Shown here in pieces: positions 1-6,666 of a stretch of DNA of 13,012 bases. The notes below the pieces were generated by a model. It had not been told where the DNA came from, ran no database searches, and saw only the letters and a list, made by a program, of their open reading frames with translations. Numbering within the stretch: the first letter of the stretch is position 1; each line of letters starts with the position of its first letter. Source of the DNA: Planctomycetota bacterium (GTDB lineage Bacteria; Planctomycetota; PUPC01; JACPCR01); assembly GCA_030740295.1 (NCBI GenBank), contig JASLXP010000027.1, forward strand, positions 1 to 13,012. The letters run 5' to 3'. The translations under genes were made by a program, and so were the position numbers.

Positions 1-865
1 AAACCTTGGAACTCTCGTGCGACAGGTACGGGAGAGCGGCCTCCGCATGAGCGCTGCATCCGGCCGCATTCTTGCCGCGTCGGAAGAGCAGGCCAGCTAT
101 TCTGCCGAGCAGGCCGCCTCCGTAAGCGAGACCTCCGCCACCATCGAAGAGCTCGCAACATCCGCCAAGCAGATTGCGAACAACGCCCAGGCAGTCGTAG
201 ACGTCGCCGAAGGCACCCTCATGAACGCACGGGCCGGCCAGGAATCAGTTAATGACGTGATGGCAGGCATGGATGAGATCCGCACCGGAACGGATTCGTC
301 TGCTAAACGCATTCTCAGCCTCGGCGAAAAATCACAGGAAATCGGCGGAATCATCGATTCCATTAATGACATCGCTGACCAGACCAACCTGCTGGCCCTG
401 AACGCCGCTATCGAGGCCGCCCGCGCCGGGGATGCCGGCAAGAGCTTCGCGGTCGTTGCCCAGGAGGTCCGCAAACTTGCAGAAGACGTGGTCCAATCCA
501 CAAACGAGATCACTGAGCTGGTAACCGAGATTCAGACCTCAACCAACGCTTCGGTCATGGCCACGGAAGACGGCAAACGACGGGTCGAGCGCGGTGTCAG
601 CCTTGCCAACCGAACTGCAGAAACGCTCAACCAGATCCTCGAGATGGTCGAGCGGACCACCGAGTCAGCCAATCAGATTCGAATCTCAACCCAACAGCAG
701 CAGAGCGCCTCTGAACAACTGGTCACCACCATGCGAGAAATAGCGGAGGTCTCGAAACAATCCGCCGCCAGCTCCAAACAAGCCATGGAGAGCGCTTCCG
801 AACTCGCCAGCCTGGCTGATGAGCTCAAAGTTACCATCGGCCAGTTTAAGCTCGATGCAGGTTAA
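1..865 (+). CDS. Methyl-accepting chemotaxis protein, C-terminal signalling domain (5' partial)
   Basis: This is the cytoplasmic signalling half of a chemoreceptor, which relays ligand state to CheA/CheW arrays. The frame is already open at base 2 and reads a receptor-like sequence into the GTG at 17, so that GTG is not a convincing start and the gene begins upstream; sensor, membrane and HAMP parts are not visible. The product is one long heptad-rich helical hairpin. The conserved tip lies near residues 118-155 counted from base 17 and contains the family hallmark [20 protein letters not shown] followed by [13 protein letters not shown]. Gln/Glu-rich pairs on both arms resemble methylation sites. 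It ends with the usual short tail closing in GQFKL. It lies 593 bases before a cheA gene on the same strand, so a signalling partnership is likely, although repeats separate the two. Family is certain; the stimulus is unknown. Confidence 0.95.
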   Translation, partial: NLGTLVRQVRESGLRMSAASGRILAASEEQASYSAEQAASVSETSATIEELATSAKQIANNAQAVVDVAEGTLMNARAGQESVNDVMAGMDEIRTGTDSSAKRILSLGEKSQEIGGIIDSINDIADQTNLLALNAAIEAARAGDAGKSFAVVAQEVRKLAEDVVQSTNEITELVTEIQTSTNASVMATEDGKRRVERGVSLANRTAETLNQILEMVERTTESANQIRISTQQQQSASEQLVTTMREIAEVSKQSAASSKQAMESASELASLADELKVTIGQFKLDAG

Positions 866-872
866 ACCTGCA
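856..872 (+). other. Small palindrome embedding the receptor stop codon
   Basis: Seven bases (TGCAGGT, 856-862) pair perfectly with ACCTGCA (866-872), leaving the TAA stop codon as the three-base loop. No T-run follows, so it is not a classical intrinsic terminator. It might slow 3' decay or be chance. Confidence 0.3.
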
Positions 873-882
873 GCATTGAATG

Positions 883-930
883 GATTCTGAACTCTGGATG
901 CAGAATACAGGATTCAAGATTCCGGATTCA
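883..930 (+). repeat. GATT heptad-type repeat cluster
   Basis: GATT occurs at 883, 911, 918 and 925; the last three are spaced exactly 7 bases, giving units CAGGATT, CAAGATT and CCGGATT. The 12-mer CAGGATTCAAGA at 909-920 region recurs in the gap before the FMN-binding lipoprotein gene near 6509-6520, so the same degenerate repeat family occupies two intergenic regions. Confidence 0.6.
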
Positions 931-942
931 ATCACGACACGT

Positions 943-1098
943 TTACTAGTCCACGGCAAATAACTTGACGCTTTCGCCCCTCCGGGGCTGGATTCCGTTT
1001 TTGTTCTTCATCCCCGGGCTGGCGCCCGGGGCTACATGCTTTCGCCCCTCCGGGGCTACAGAAATCCGTCAAGCTATTTCCAATTCGGTGTACTAGTC
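943..1098 (+). repeat. Inverted-repeat-bounded unit with three GC hairpins
   Basis: The ends are inverted copies: ACTAGT at 945-950 and 1092-1097, and AAATAACTTGACG (958-970) opposite CGTCAAGCTATTT (1067-1079), with one mismatch in 13. Inside, the 20-mer GCTTTCGCCCCTCCGGGGCT occurs twice as a direct repeat (970-989 and 1038-1057), each holding a GCCCC/GGGGC stem with a 3-base loop. Between them an 8-bp stem CCCCGGGC/GCCCGGGG (1012-1019 with 1024-1031) has a 4-base loop. The shape resembles a small non-autonomous palindromic (REPIN- or MITE-like) element; no transposase is encoded. Confidence 0.65.
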
Positions 1099-1150
1099 TC
1101 GCGAATGATCTGGAAGATTCTTTCGTAAATATTCAGCATCAGCTGATTTC

Positions 1151-1348
1151 CGCCCCGAAGGGGCACAAACATATCAGCCCAGGGCATCGCCCTGGGACCA
1201 GATAGAAAAGACAACTCCTAGCCCTGTAAGGGCGACACAATATGATGCCTCTCAGCCATCTGTGGCGCCCTTTCAGGGCTCAAGGGTGGACCTTCTTCAT
1301 AACCCAGGGCGTAGCCCTGGGCTGATATGTTTGTGCCCCTTCGGGGCG
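1151..1348. repeat. Mirror-symmetric palindromic element of six hairpins
   Basis: A 46-base arm at 1151-1196 is the reverse complement of 1303-1348 with two mismatches. Each arm holds two smaller hairpins: GCCCC/GGGGC (1152-1164; 1335-1347) and CCCAGGGC/GCCCTGGG (1178-1196; 1303-1321). The 106-base centre holds a third mirrored pair, GCCCT/AGGGC at 1221-1233 and 1267-1279; around it 1221-1239 matches the reverse complement of 1261-1279 at 17 of 19 bases. All six have 3-base loops, and the pairs are symmetric about roughly base 1250. No coding potential is credible. It resembles interspersed palindromic repeats seen in PVC-type genomes; copy number is unknown. Confidence 0.8.
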
Positions 1349-1402
1349 TGATTGACTTTCTACGAAGGTATCTGGAAGCCTGATCTACAAGTCGCAGTCC
1401 GG

Positions 1403-1439
1403 AATCCGTCAAGCCAATTCCAGACCGGTCTACCAGCTT
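1403..1439 (+). repeat. Diverged direct copy of 1063-1099
   Basis: AATCCGTCAAGC is identical at 1063-1074 and 1403-1414, and the 37-base alignment (1063-1099 with 1403-1439) matches at 28 positions. The copies flank the six-hairpin element. It ends 19 bases before the cheA start codon. Confidence 0.55.
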
Positions 1440-1458
1440 TTCACAATCACTACCGCTC

Positions 1459-4314
1459 ATGCCCGACGATCTTCAAAAGGAATTTCTGGCCAAGTTCAAA
1501 GAAGAAGCCGACGAGATGGTCGAGCGTTTCAACCAGGGCTTGATGGCACTGGAGAGTGACCCGGGCAATTCCGAATGGCTGCAGGAGATCGCAAGGCTCG
1601 CCCATACCATCAAGGGCACGGCGAGCATGATGGGCATCGATTCCATATCGGAAATATCGCACGGTATGGAAGACGCGATCATTCTGGTGCGCGATGACGA
1701 ACTGGAGATGAGCGCGGAACTCGGCGATGTCCTCTTCTCGGGACTTGATGCCATTCAGGTTCTTCTGAATCAACTCGCGGGTCAGGAGGAAGACAACACA
1801 CCCAATGTTGCTGAGCTCTTAAAACAGATTGGGCGTTTCACAAACCCCGACCAGGGAGACATGGCAACCAAACCCGAGACGCCTGTCTCGCCCGAGGCAG
1901 AGATTTCCCCAATCACCTTGCCTGAGACACCTTCCGAATTACCTGAGCCTGTCGGCGAGCAGGAGCCGGAGGTCAACGAATTTCTTGGCATCTTCAAAAT
2001 GGAGGCGCAGGAGCTGCTGGAGGTCCTGAATCAGGGGGCCCTGGATCTTGAAGAGAGCCCGGACAATGCCGATGTCATCAGCGAACTGGCCAGGGCCGCA
2101 CACACGTTGAAGGGCTCTGCAAAGATGATGGGCTTCGATGACATCAGCTCTGTAGCCCACAAGCTTGAAGACAGGCTGATGAGTATCAGGGATGGTGATG
2201 AACAAATGACACCGGAAGTCGGCGACCTCATTTTCTCCTCTCTGGACGCAATAAACGCCCTGCTCGAGGGGGGCGCCCCACCGCCTTTCGAAGATACAGA
2301 TCATGAGCCGCAGACGGATATTGACACCCAGACCGTAGTAAAAACGAGGAAGGAGGTCGATACCGACCCGGGCACGAAGCCGCCGGGCACCATCTCCGAC
2401 CGCGGTCCCCTCGCCAGCGCGTTCGGCAAGGCCGAAACCATCCCGGACTCATCCACCGACCAGCCGGCCGCCGAGCCGGCTGGCCCCATGACTCTGTTAG
2501 AGGGAAGCGATATCCAGCTCGGGCAACTCATGCCGAAATCAACGACCACACCGCTGGCCACGATCATTCAGGAGACCATCCGCGTGGATACCGGCAAAGT
2601 GGATGACCTGGTCAACATGGCCGGGGAAATGGTGGTCAATCAGATTCGCTTTGAAGATGGTCTCTCGATGTTGAAGCGGCTATCGATGGTCCACAAAGAC
2701 CAACATCAACGCTGGCAGTTCGTTCGAGACGCTTTCATGTCCCTGCGGGATTCCGGTGCTGAGCTTCCGGACTCGCTCCTGGATTCTGTGCAGCGGTATA
2801 CAGAAGGAAGGAATGACCTTGATGCTGTGATGTCGAGCTATTCGCGGCATGTGTCAGACGATACGGTACATCTGTCCCTCATGACCGGTGACCTGCAGCA
2901 CCACGTGATGGCATTGCGAATGGTGCCGGTGGCCAGCGTTTTTGAATCGTTCCGCCGTACGATTCGCGATATCGCCAGGGAGATGGGCAAGAAGGTAAAG
3001 GCCGAGATTGAAGGCCAGGAAACCGAGATCGACAAGAAAATGATCGAGGGTATCAAAGATCCCCTCGTGCACCTGGTCCGCAATGCCATCGATCACGGGA
3101 TCGAGTCACCGGCAGAACGGCTGAGATTTGGCAAACCGGAAGAAGGTACCCTGAAGCTGACAGCACGGGGCGAGGGCGATCACATCATCATTGAGATTCA
3201 GGATGACGGCCGCGGCATGAACCCGGAGAGCATTCGTACCTCCGCGATTCGGAAAGGTGTGGTCACGAGTGAGGAAGCGGACGGGCTGTCAGAGCGCGAT
3301 TGTCTGCATCTGATCTTCAGGCCTAATTTCAGCACCAAGGGCGATGTCACTGAATTCTCCGGACGGGGCGTCGGAATGGACGTGGTAAAAACGAATATCG
3401 AAGGGCTCAAAGGTGAAGTACATATTGAAACCGATCAGGGGAACGGGACTCGCTTTGTCCTGATGCTGCCCCTGACCCTGGCGGTCACGCGTGTTCTGTT
3501 CGTCGAGTGCGGCTCTAACACTTTCGCCATACCGACCTCATCTGTTCTCAAGACCGCAAAGATCCGTCGCTCAGATATCAAATCCATCGAACGCCGGGAG
3601 GCCATCCAGATTCTGGATCGAACGGTACCTCTTGTGAATCTCAACGACGTCCTTTTCCTGCCGGGCCGTGATTCCAAGGATGGAAAGCTCTCTATCATCG
3701 TTCTCCAATACGCGGGTGAATACATCGGTTTCGTGGTGGACAAAGTGGTCGGTGAGCAGGAAATCGTTATCAAGGAGCTTGGCGTCCATCTGCAGGACGT
3801 CCCCAATCTTGCCGGCGCTGCGGTACTTGGCAGCGGGGACGTGGTCGTTGTCTTGCACGTTCCCGAACTTTTCACATCTTCAAAGCAAACCGCCCGCGTG
3901 GCCGGCACGCGGGTGGCCGCTCCTTCTCATATCGAATCTGCAGCGCGCCGGGTTCTCGTCGTTGAAGATTCCCTTGCTACCCGAGAGCTCGAGAGAAACA
4001 TCATCGCCGCGCAAGGATACGAAGTGGATGTTGCCACTGATGGCCTCGAAGCCCTGCAGTTACTCATCTCAAAAGATTACGACCTGGTGGTGACCGATAT
4101 CTCCATGCCGAAAATGGACGGATTTCAAATGATCGCGCGCATCAAAGAGAATCGTGATCTCATGCACCTTCCAGTGGTCATCGTCAGCGGCAACGACAGT
4201 GCTGAAGAGCGGCGCAGGGGGCTCGAGCTCGGCGTCGAAGGATACGTAGTCAAAACTGCTTTTGATCAAACGGGACTCCTCGATACGATCCATCGTCTCA
4301 TCGGGGATGCTTGA
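1459..4314 (+). CDS. cheA: CheA-type hybrid histidine kinase with two HPt domains and a receiver
   Basis: This 951-residue cytoplasmic kinase would autophosphorylate in response to chemoreceptors and pass phosphate to receivers. Domains in order: HPt1 (about 8-103, phospho-acceptor His49 in AHTIKG), HPt2 (174-269, His215 in AHTLKG), a Pro/Asp-rich linker (270-365), helical dimerisation region (370-490), HATPase (530-670; N-box Asn542 and His546, DDGRGM at 582-587, GRGVGM at 635-640), CheW-like domain (675-805) and a C-terminal receiver (830-951; acidic Glu836/Asp837, phospho-acceptor Asp880, Lys932). All catalytic motifs are intact. The two HPt domains align without gaps at 48 of 96 positions, suggesting internal duplication. 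Domain architecture resembles ChpA/FrzE-like kinases of alternative-function chemosensory systems rather than flagellar CheA. The ATG at 1459 is just ahead of HPt1; no Shine-Dalgarno sequence precedes it. The cheY-like gene follows within 41 bases. Confidence 0.95.
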   Translation: MPDDLQKEFLAKFKEEADEMVERFNQGLMALESDPGNSEWLQEIARLAHTIKGTASMMGIDSISEISHGMEDAIILVRDDELEMSAELGDVLFSGLDAIQVLLNQLAGQEEDNTPNVAELLKQIGRFTNPDQGDMATKPETPVSPEAEISPITLPETPSELPEPVGEQEPEVNEFLGIFKMEAQELLEVLNQGALDLEESPDNADVISELARAAHTLKGSAKMMGFDDISSVAHKLEDRLMSIRDGDEQMTPEVGDLIFSSLDAINALLEGGAPPPFEDTDHEPQTDIDTQTVVKTRKEVDTDPGTKPPGTISDRGPLASAFGKAETIPDSSTDQPAAEPAGPMTLLEGSDIQLGQLMPKSTTTPLATIIQETIRVDTGKVDDLVNMAGEMVVNQIRFEDGLSMLKRLSMVHKDQHQRWQFVRDAFMSLRDSGAELPDSLLDSVQRYTEGRNDLDAVMSSYSRHVSDDTVHLSLMTGDLQHHVMALRMVPVASVFESFRRTIRDIAREMGKKVKAEIEGQETEIDKKMIEGIKDPLVHLVRNAIDHGIESPAERLRFGKPEEGTLKLTARGEGDHIIIEIQDDGRGMNPESIRTSAIRKGVVTSEEADGLSERDCLHLIFRPNFSTKGDVTEFSGRGVGMDVVKTNIEGLKGEVHIETDQGNGTRFVLMLPLTLAVTRVLFVECGSNTFAIPTSSVLKTAKIRRSDIKSIERREAIQILDRTVPLVNLNDVLFLPGRDSKDGKLSIIVLQYAGEYIGFVVDKVVGEQEIVIKELGVHLQDVPNLAGAAVLGSGDVVVVLHVPELFTSSKQTARVAGTRVAAPSHIESAARRVLVVEDSLATRELERNIIAAQGYEVDVATDGLEALQLLISKDYDLVVTDISMPKMDGFQMIARIKENRDLMHLPVVIVSGNDSAEERRRGLELGVEGYVVKTAFDQTGLLDTIHRLIGDA

Positions 4315-4355
4315 CCCAATCGCAATTCGGTAAATTCACCATTGGAAACAACAAC

Positions 4356-4715
4356 ATGCCAGACATACTTGTCATAGATGACAGCCCGACCATCCGAAGC
4401 ATGGTCACCAAAATCCTGGAGGAAAACGGACACGAAATTCGCGAAGCTGAAAACGGAGCAGAGGCTCTGAAGATTCTTGAGGAATTCAGACCGGACGTTT
4501 GTGTCTGCGACGTCGAGATGCCCGAAATGGATGGCTATTCCCTGCTGCGCAAAGTGCGCGCTCGGGAGGAACTCAAAGACATGCCGTTTCTCATCCTCAC
4601 CGCGAAAGGCAAGCTCAGCGATATGTTCCACATGGAAGGCGCTACCGACTTTGTGGAGAAAAGCCCTGAAGCATTTCAAACGGTGCAGAAAAAGATCGAA
4701 TCCCTCCTTGGCTGA
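4356..4715 (+). CDS. Single-domain CheY-like response regulator
   Basis: A 119-residue stand-alone receiver with no output domain. Conserved residues are present: Asp8/Asp9 for Mg binding, phospho-acceptor Asp52 in CDVEMPEMDG, Thr82 in LTAKG and Lys102, here followed by Ser-Pro rather than directly by Pro. I chose the ATG at 4356 because the receiver fold begins there and GGAAA lies about 9 bases upstream; a TTG at 4311 would add 15 unconserved residues and overlap the cheA stop. It lies 41 bases after cheA and shares one base with the next gene (TGATG). It is probably phosphorylated by the HPt domains of the adjacent CheA and then binds a target protein, or acts as a phosphate sink beside the CheA-fused receiver. 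The target cannot be told from sequence. Confidence 0.93.
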   Translation: MPDILVIDDSPTIRSMVTKILEENGHEIREAENGAEALKILEEFRPDVCVCDVEMPEMDGYSLLRKVRAREELKDMPFLILTAKGKLSDMFHMEGATDFVEKSPEAFQTVQKKIESLLG

Positions 4716-5494
4716 TGTCTGTTCATCCCACCGCAATCATTGACCCGGCGGCCGAAATCGCAGAAGACGTAGACATCGGTCCTTACGTCATTGTTGAAGG
4801 CCCCGTAAGAATCGGCGCGGGCACGAGGATCCTTTCCCACGCGCACCTCTCCGGAGATACGCAAATCGGAAATGGTTGTGAAATACACATGGGCGCCGTC
4901 CTGGGCCACACTCCACAGGATCGCGACCTGGAAGGCGAAGGCGGAGGGCTCACCATCGGCGACAGAAACCTCGTCCGTGAATACGTGACAATCCACCGTG
5001 CCAGCAAGCCTGGGGAACGCACGATCATCGGCGACGGAAACTTTCTGCTTTCCTGCTGCCACATCGCCCACAATTGCAGAATTGGCAACATCAACAACAT
5101 CGCCAACGGCGCTTTGCTGGCCGGATACGTCACCCTGGGAGACAGAAACTTCATCTCGGGGAACGTGGTCATTCATCAATTCGTCAAGGTTGGAGACATG
5201 ACCATGATCGGCGGAGCATCGCGAGTCTCGAAAGATGTCCCCCCCTACATGATTCTCGAGGGGAACTCGAAGATCAGAGGTGTGAATTTCATCGGACTGC
5301 AGCGGGCCGGCTTGAGTGAAGAACAGCGTCTGACCATCAAAAAGGCATATCGGATTCTCTACCAGTCCAGGCTGAACGTGCGCAACGCAGTGGCCAAACT
5401 TGAGGAGTTGAGGGACGCACCTGAGATCCAGAATATTCTGGATTTCATCGCCAATTCAGAAAGAGGATTGTCTGGCGGAGGCAGGGCAAGATAG
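4715..5494 (+). CDS. lpxA: LpxA-family acyl-[ACP]--UDP-sugar O-acyltransferase, divergent
   Basis: LpxA transfers a 3-hydroxyacyl chain from ACP to UDP-GlcNAc, the first cytoplasmic step of lipid A synthesis. The 259-residue product is near the 262 of E. coli LpxA. Left-handed beta-helix hexapeptide repeats run through about residue 185, followed by a helical C-terminus with GVNFIGLQRAG at the entry. The catalytic His is His119 in CHIAHNC; His116, His154 and Gln155 match E. coli His122, His160 and Gln161. By my eye alignment, however, E. coli Lys76, His144, Glu200 and Arg205 correspond to Asp71, Tyr138, Ile193 and Ala198. The start overlaps the cheY stop by one base, so translation is probably coupled. 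No other lipid A gene is nearby. It may be a true LpxA or a paralogue acylating another nucleotide sugar; family is sure, substrate less so. Confidence 0.9.
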   Translation: MSVHPTAIIDPAAEIAEDVDIGPYVIVEGPVRIGAGTRILSHAHLSGDTQIGNGCEIHMGAVLGHTPQDRDLEGEGGGLTIGDRNLVREYVTIHRASKPGERTIIGDGNFLLSCCHIAHNCRIGNINNIANGALLAGYVTLGDRNFISGNVVIHQFVKVGDMTMIGGASRVSKDVPPYMILEGNSKIRGVNFIGLQRAGLSEEQRLTIKKAYRILYQSRLNVRNAVAKLEELRDAPEIQNILDFIANSERGLSGGGRAR

Positions 5495-5618
5495 CTCGTG
5501 AAACGTATATCGAGTGTCCCTGCAAAACAATTGAATAGGCTGGTGGTTTTGTCATCTTTGATTCCCCAACCATCATCGCAGCCCGGTCTCCCTCACACCA
5601 CGCCAACCGTCCATCCCC

Positions 5619-6416
5619 ATGCCTGCTCTAAAGCTGACTGCTTACCACACGACTGAAGAACAAGTTAATGCTCTGAAGAATGACGGGTATGTCTACTTCC
5701 CCGAAGCACTCAATCCGGACGAAGTCAAAGAGCTCTATGCAACCATGGACCGTCAGGAGGCCATCCCCGAGAGCTTCGACAGGTACGACACCCCGGAGTC
5801 GCGAGGTTTTCTGAACAGGCACGTCAACAACGCGTTCAACAGGGACGAGGTCTTTCTCCAGTACATTGACCGTCCTGGCATCATCGATGTCGTCGAAGCC
5901 ATTCATGGCGAAGACTGCCACCTGATCGGCATGACCGCCTGGATGACCGGCCCGGGCCGTCCGCAGCAGAGCCTGCATGTCGATTGGCTGCCTGTCCCAT
6001 TGCCCGCAGATGTTGTTGCCGATCCGCGTGTGAAGGTGCCGGTTTTCATCACGACCCTGCATTTTTACCTGGATAACCTGACCGAAGAGCTGGGCCCGAC
6101 TCAGTTCGTTCCGGGCAGTCACAAATCGGGTCGCGCGCCAGGGGATGATACGGAATGGCTGGGAAACGAGCCGGAGAGCATTCTCTGCAACGCAGGGGAC
6201 GCGGTTCTTTTCCGCAGCGAGGTATGGCATAGAGGTACAGCGAATACGAGCGATCAGATCCGCTTCCTCCTGCAGGTGCATTACGCCCACCGCATGATCA
6301 CACAGAAATTCCCTCCCTACCTGAATCGGTTTCAGTTTGATGGGGCCATACTCGAAAAGGCAAGCGAGAGGCAGCTTCGCCTTCTGGGAAATCATAGAAG
6401 CGGCATTTACGACTGA
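5619..6416 (+). CDS. Phytanoyl-CoA dioxygenase (PhyH) family protein
   Basis: A 265-residue protein of the non-haem Fe(II)/2-oxoglutarate oxygenase superfamily, likely cytoplasmic (no signal peptide). The facial triad is visible: His120 and Asp122 in LHVDW, and His204 in VWHRGT, with Arg215 placed to bind the 2-oxoglutarate carboxylate. The segment GPTQFVPGSHKSGR (159-172) before the distal His is characteristic of PhyH proteins, as is the N-terminal stretch around GYVYFPEALNPDEV. The metal site looks complete, so it is probably an active hydroxylase; substrates vary widely and cannot be assigned. It stands alone, 124 bases after lpxA and 250 before the next gene. No Shine-Dalgarno sequence precedes the ATG. 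A same-length antisense frame is a codon-bias shadow. Confidence 0.9.
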   Translation: MPALKLTAYHTTEEQVNALKNDGYVYFPEALNPDEVKELYATMDRQEAIPESFDRYDTPESRGFLNRHVNNAFNRDEVFLQYIDRPGIIDVVEAIHGEDCHLIGMTAWMTGPGRPQQSLHVDWLPVPLPADVVADPRVKVPVFITTLHFYLDNLTEELGPTQFVPGSHKSGRAPGDDTEWLGNEPESILCNAGDAVLFRSEVWHRGTANTSDQIRFLLQVHYAHRMITQKFPPYLNRFQFDGAILEKASERQLRLLGNHRSGIYD

Positions 6417-6449
6417 GTGGGTCACTCTGTGGCGGCGAAGTTTACGGTC

Positions 6450-6520
6450 ATTCAGGATTCAGCGGATTCACGATTCTCGTGCATTCAAGATTCAGGATTC
6501 AGCGGATTCAGGATTCAAGA
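6450..6520 (+). repeat. GATTCA-type degenerate repeats with a 21-base direct repeat
   Basis: ATTCAGGATTCAGCGGATTC plus a final A occurs identically at 6450-6470 and 6490-6510. GATT occurs at 6456, 6465, 6472, 6489, 6496, 6505 and 6512, mostly 7 or 9 bases apart. This is the same family as the cluster after the chemoreceptor gene. It fills part of the 250-base gap between the PhyH and lipoprotein genes. Confidence 0.7.
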
Positions 6521-6560
6521 CTCTCGGTCCTTTTCCCCCATCGTCTTAATCCCCAGCTCG

Positions 6561-6587
6561 GAATCTCGAATCTCGCTCTCTCTCTCT
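6561..6587 (+). repeat. Short tandem repeats: GAATCTC x2 and (CT)6
   Basis: GAATCTC is repeated head to tail at 6561-6574, and six CT units run at 6576-6587. This is low-complexity sequence 80 bases before the lipoprotein start; length variation among strains is possible. The remainder of the gap up to 6666 shows no further feature. Confidence 0.6.
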
Positions 6588-6666
6588 GTTTGCCAGCCCG
6601 TACCTCGAAAGGCAAGATTCCTTTCCCCGGAAGACTCATTCTGACGAATCGGCTCTCCCTTCGAAG

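Larger units (their letters stand above)
866..1458. other. 593-base intergenic region filled with repeats
   Basis: No credible gene lies here. Short open frames on both strands are translations of the palindromes. The stretch holds, in order, a 7-base-periodic GATT cluster, an inverted-repeat-bounded unit (943-1098), a mirror-symmetric six-hairpin element (1151-1348) and a diverged copy of the first unit's right end (1403-1439). No clear promoter or Shine-Dalgarno sequence for cheA is visible near its start. Confidence 0.8.

Noticed and set aside
17..19. GTG as true start of the chemoreceptor
   Set aside because: The open frame continues upstream to base 2 with receptor-like residues and the sensor part is missing, so the gene is cut by the window edge.
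943..1350. CRISPR array or intrinsic terminator cluster
   Set aside because: The repeats are palindromic units of unequal spacing without uniform spacers, and no hairpin is followed by a T-run.
1218..1460. 80-codon minus-strand frame in the repeat gap
   Set aside because: It is a read-through of the palindromic element; its peptide is dictated by the repeats. Such frames are common annotation artefacts in genomes carrying these elements.
4311..4355. TTG start extending the CheY-like receiver by 15 residues
   Set aside because: The added residues are not receiver-like and overlap the cheA stop; the ATG at 4356 starts exactly at the receiver fold.
5628..6425. 265-codon minus-strand frame opposite the PhyH gene
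   Set aside because: It is a shadow produced by third-position GC bias; the + strand carries the complete PhyH facial triad and the antisense peptide shows no family resemblance.
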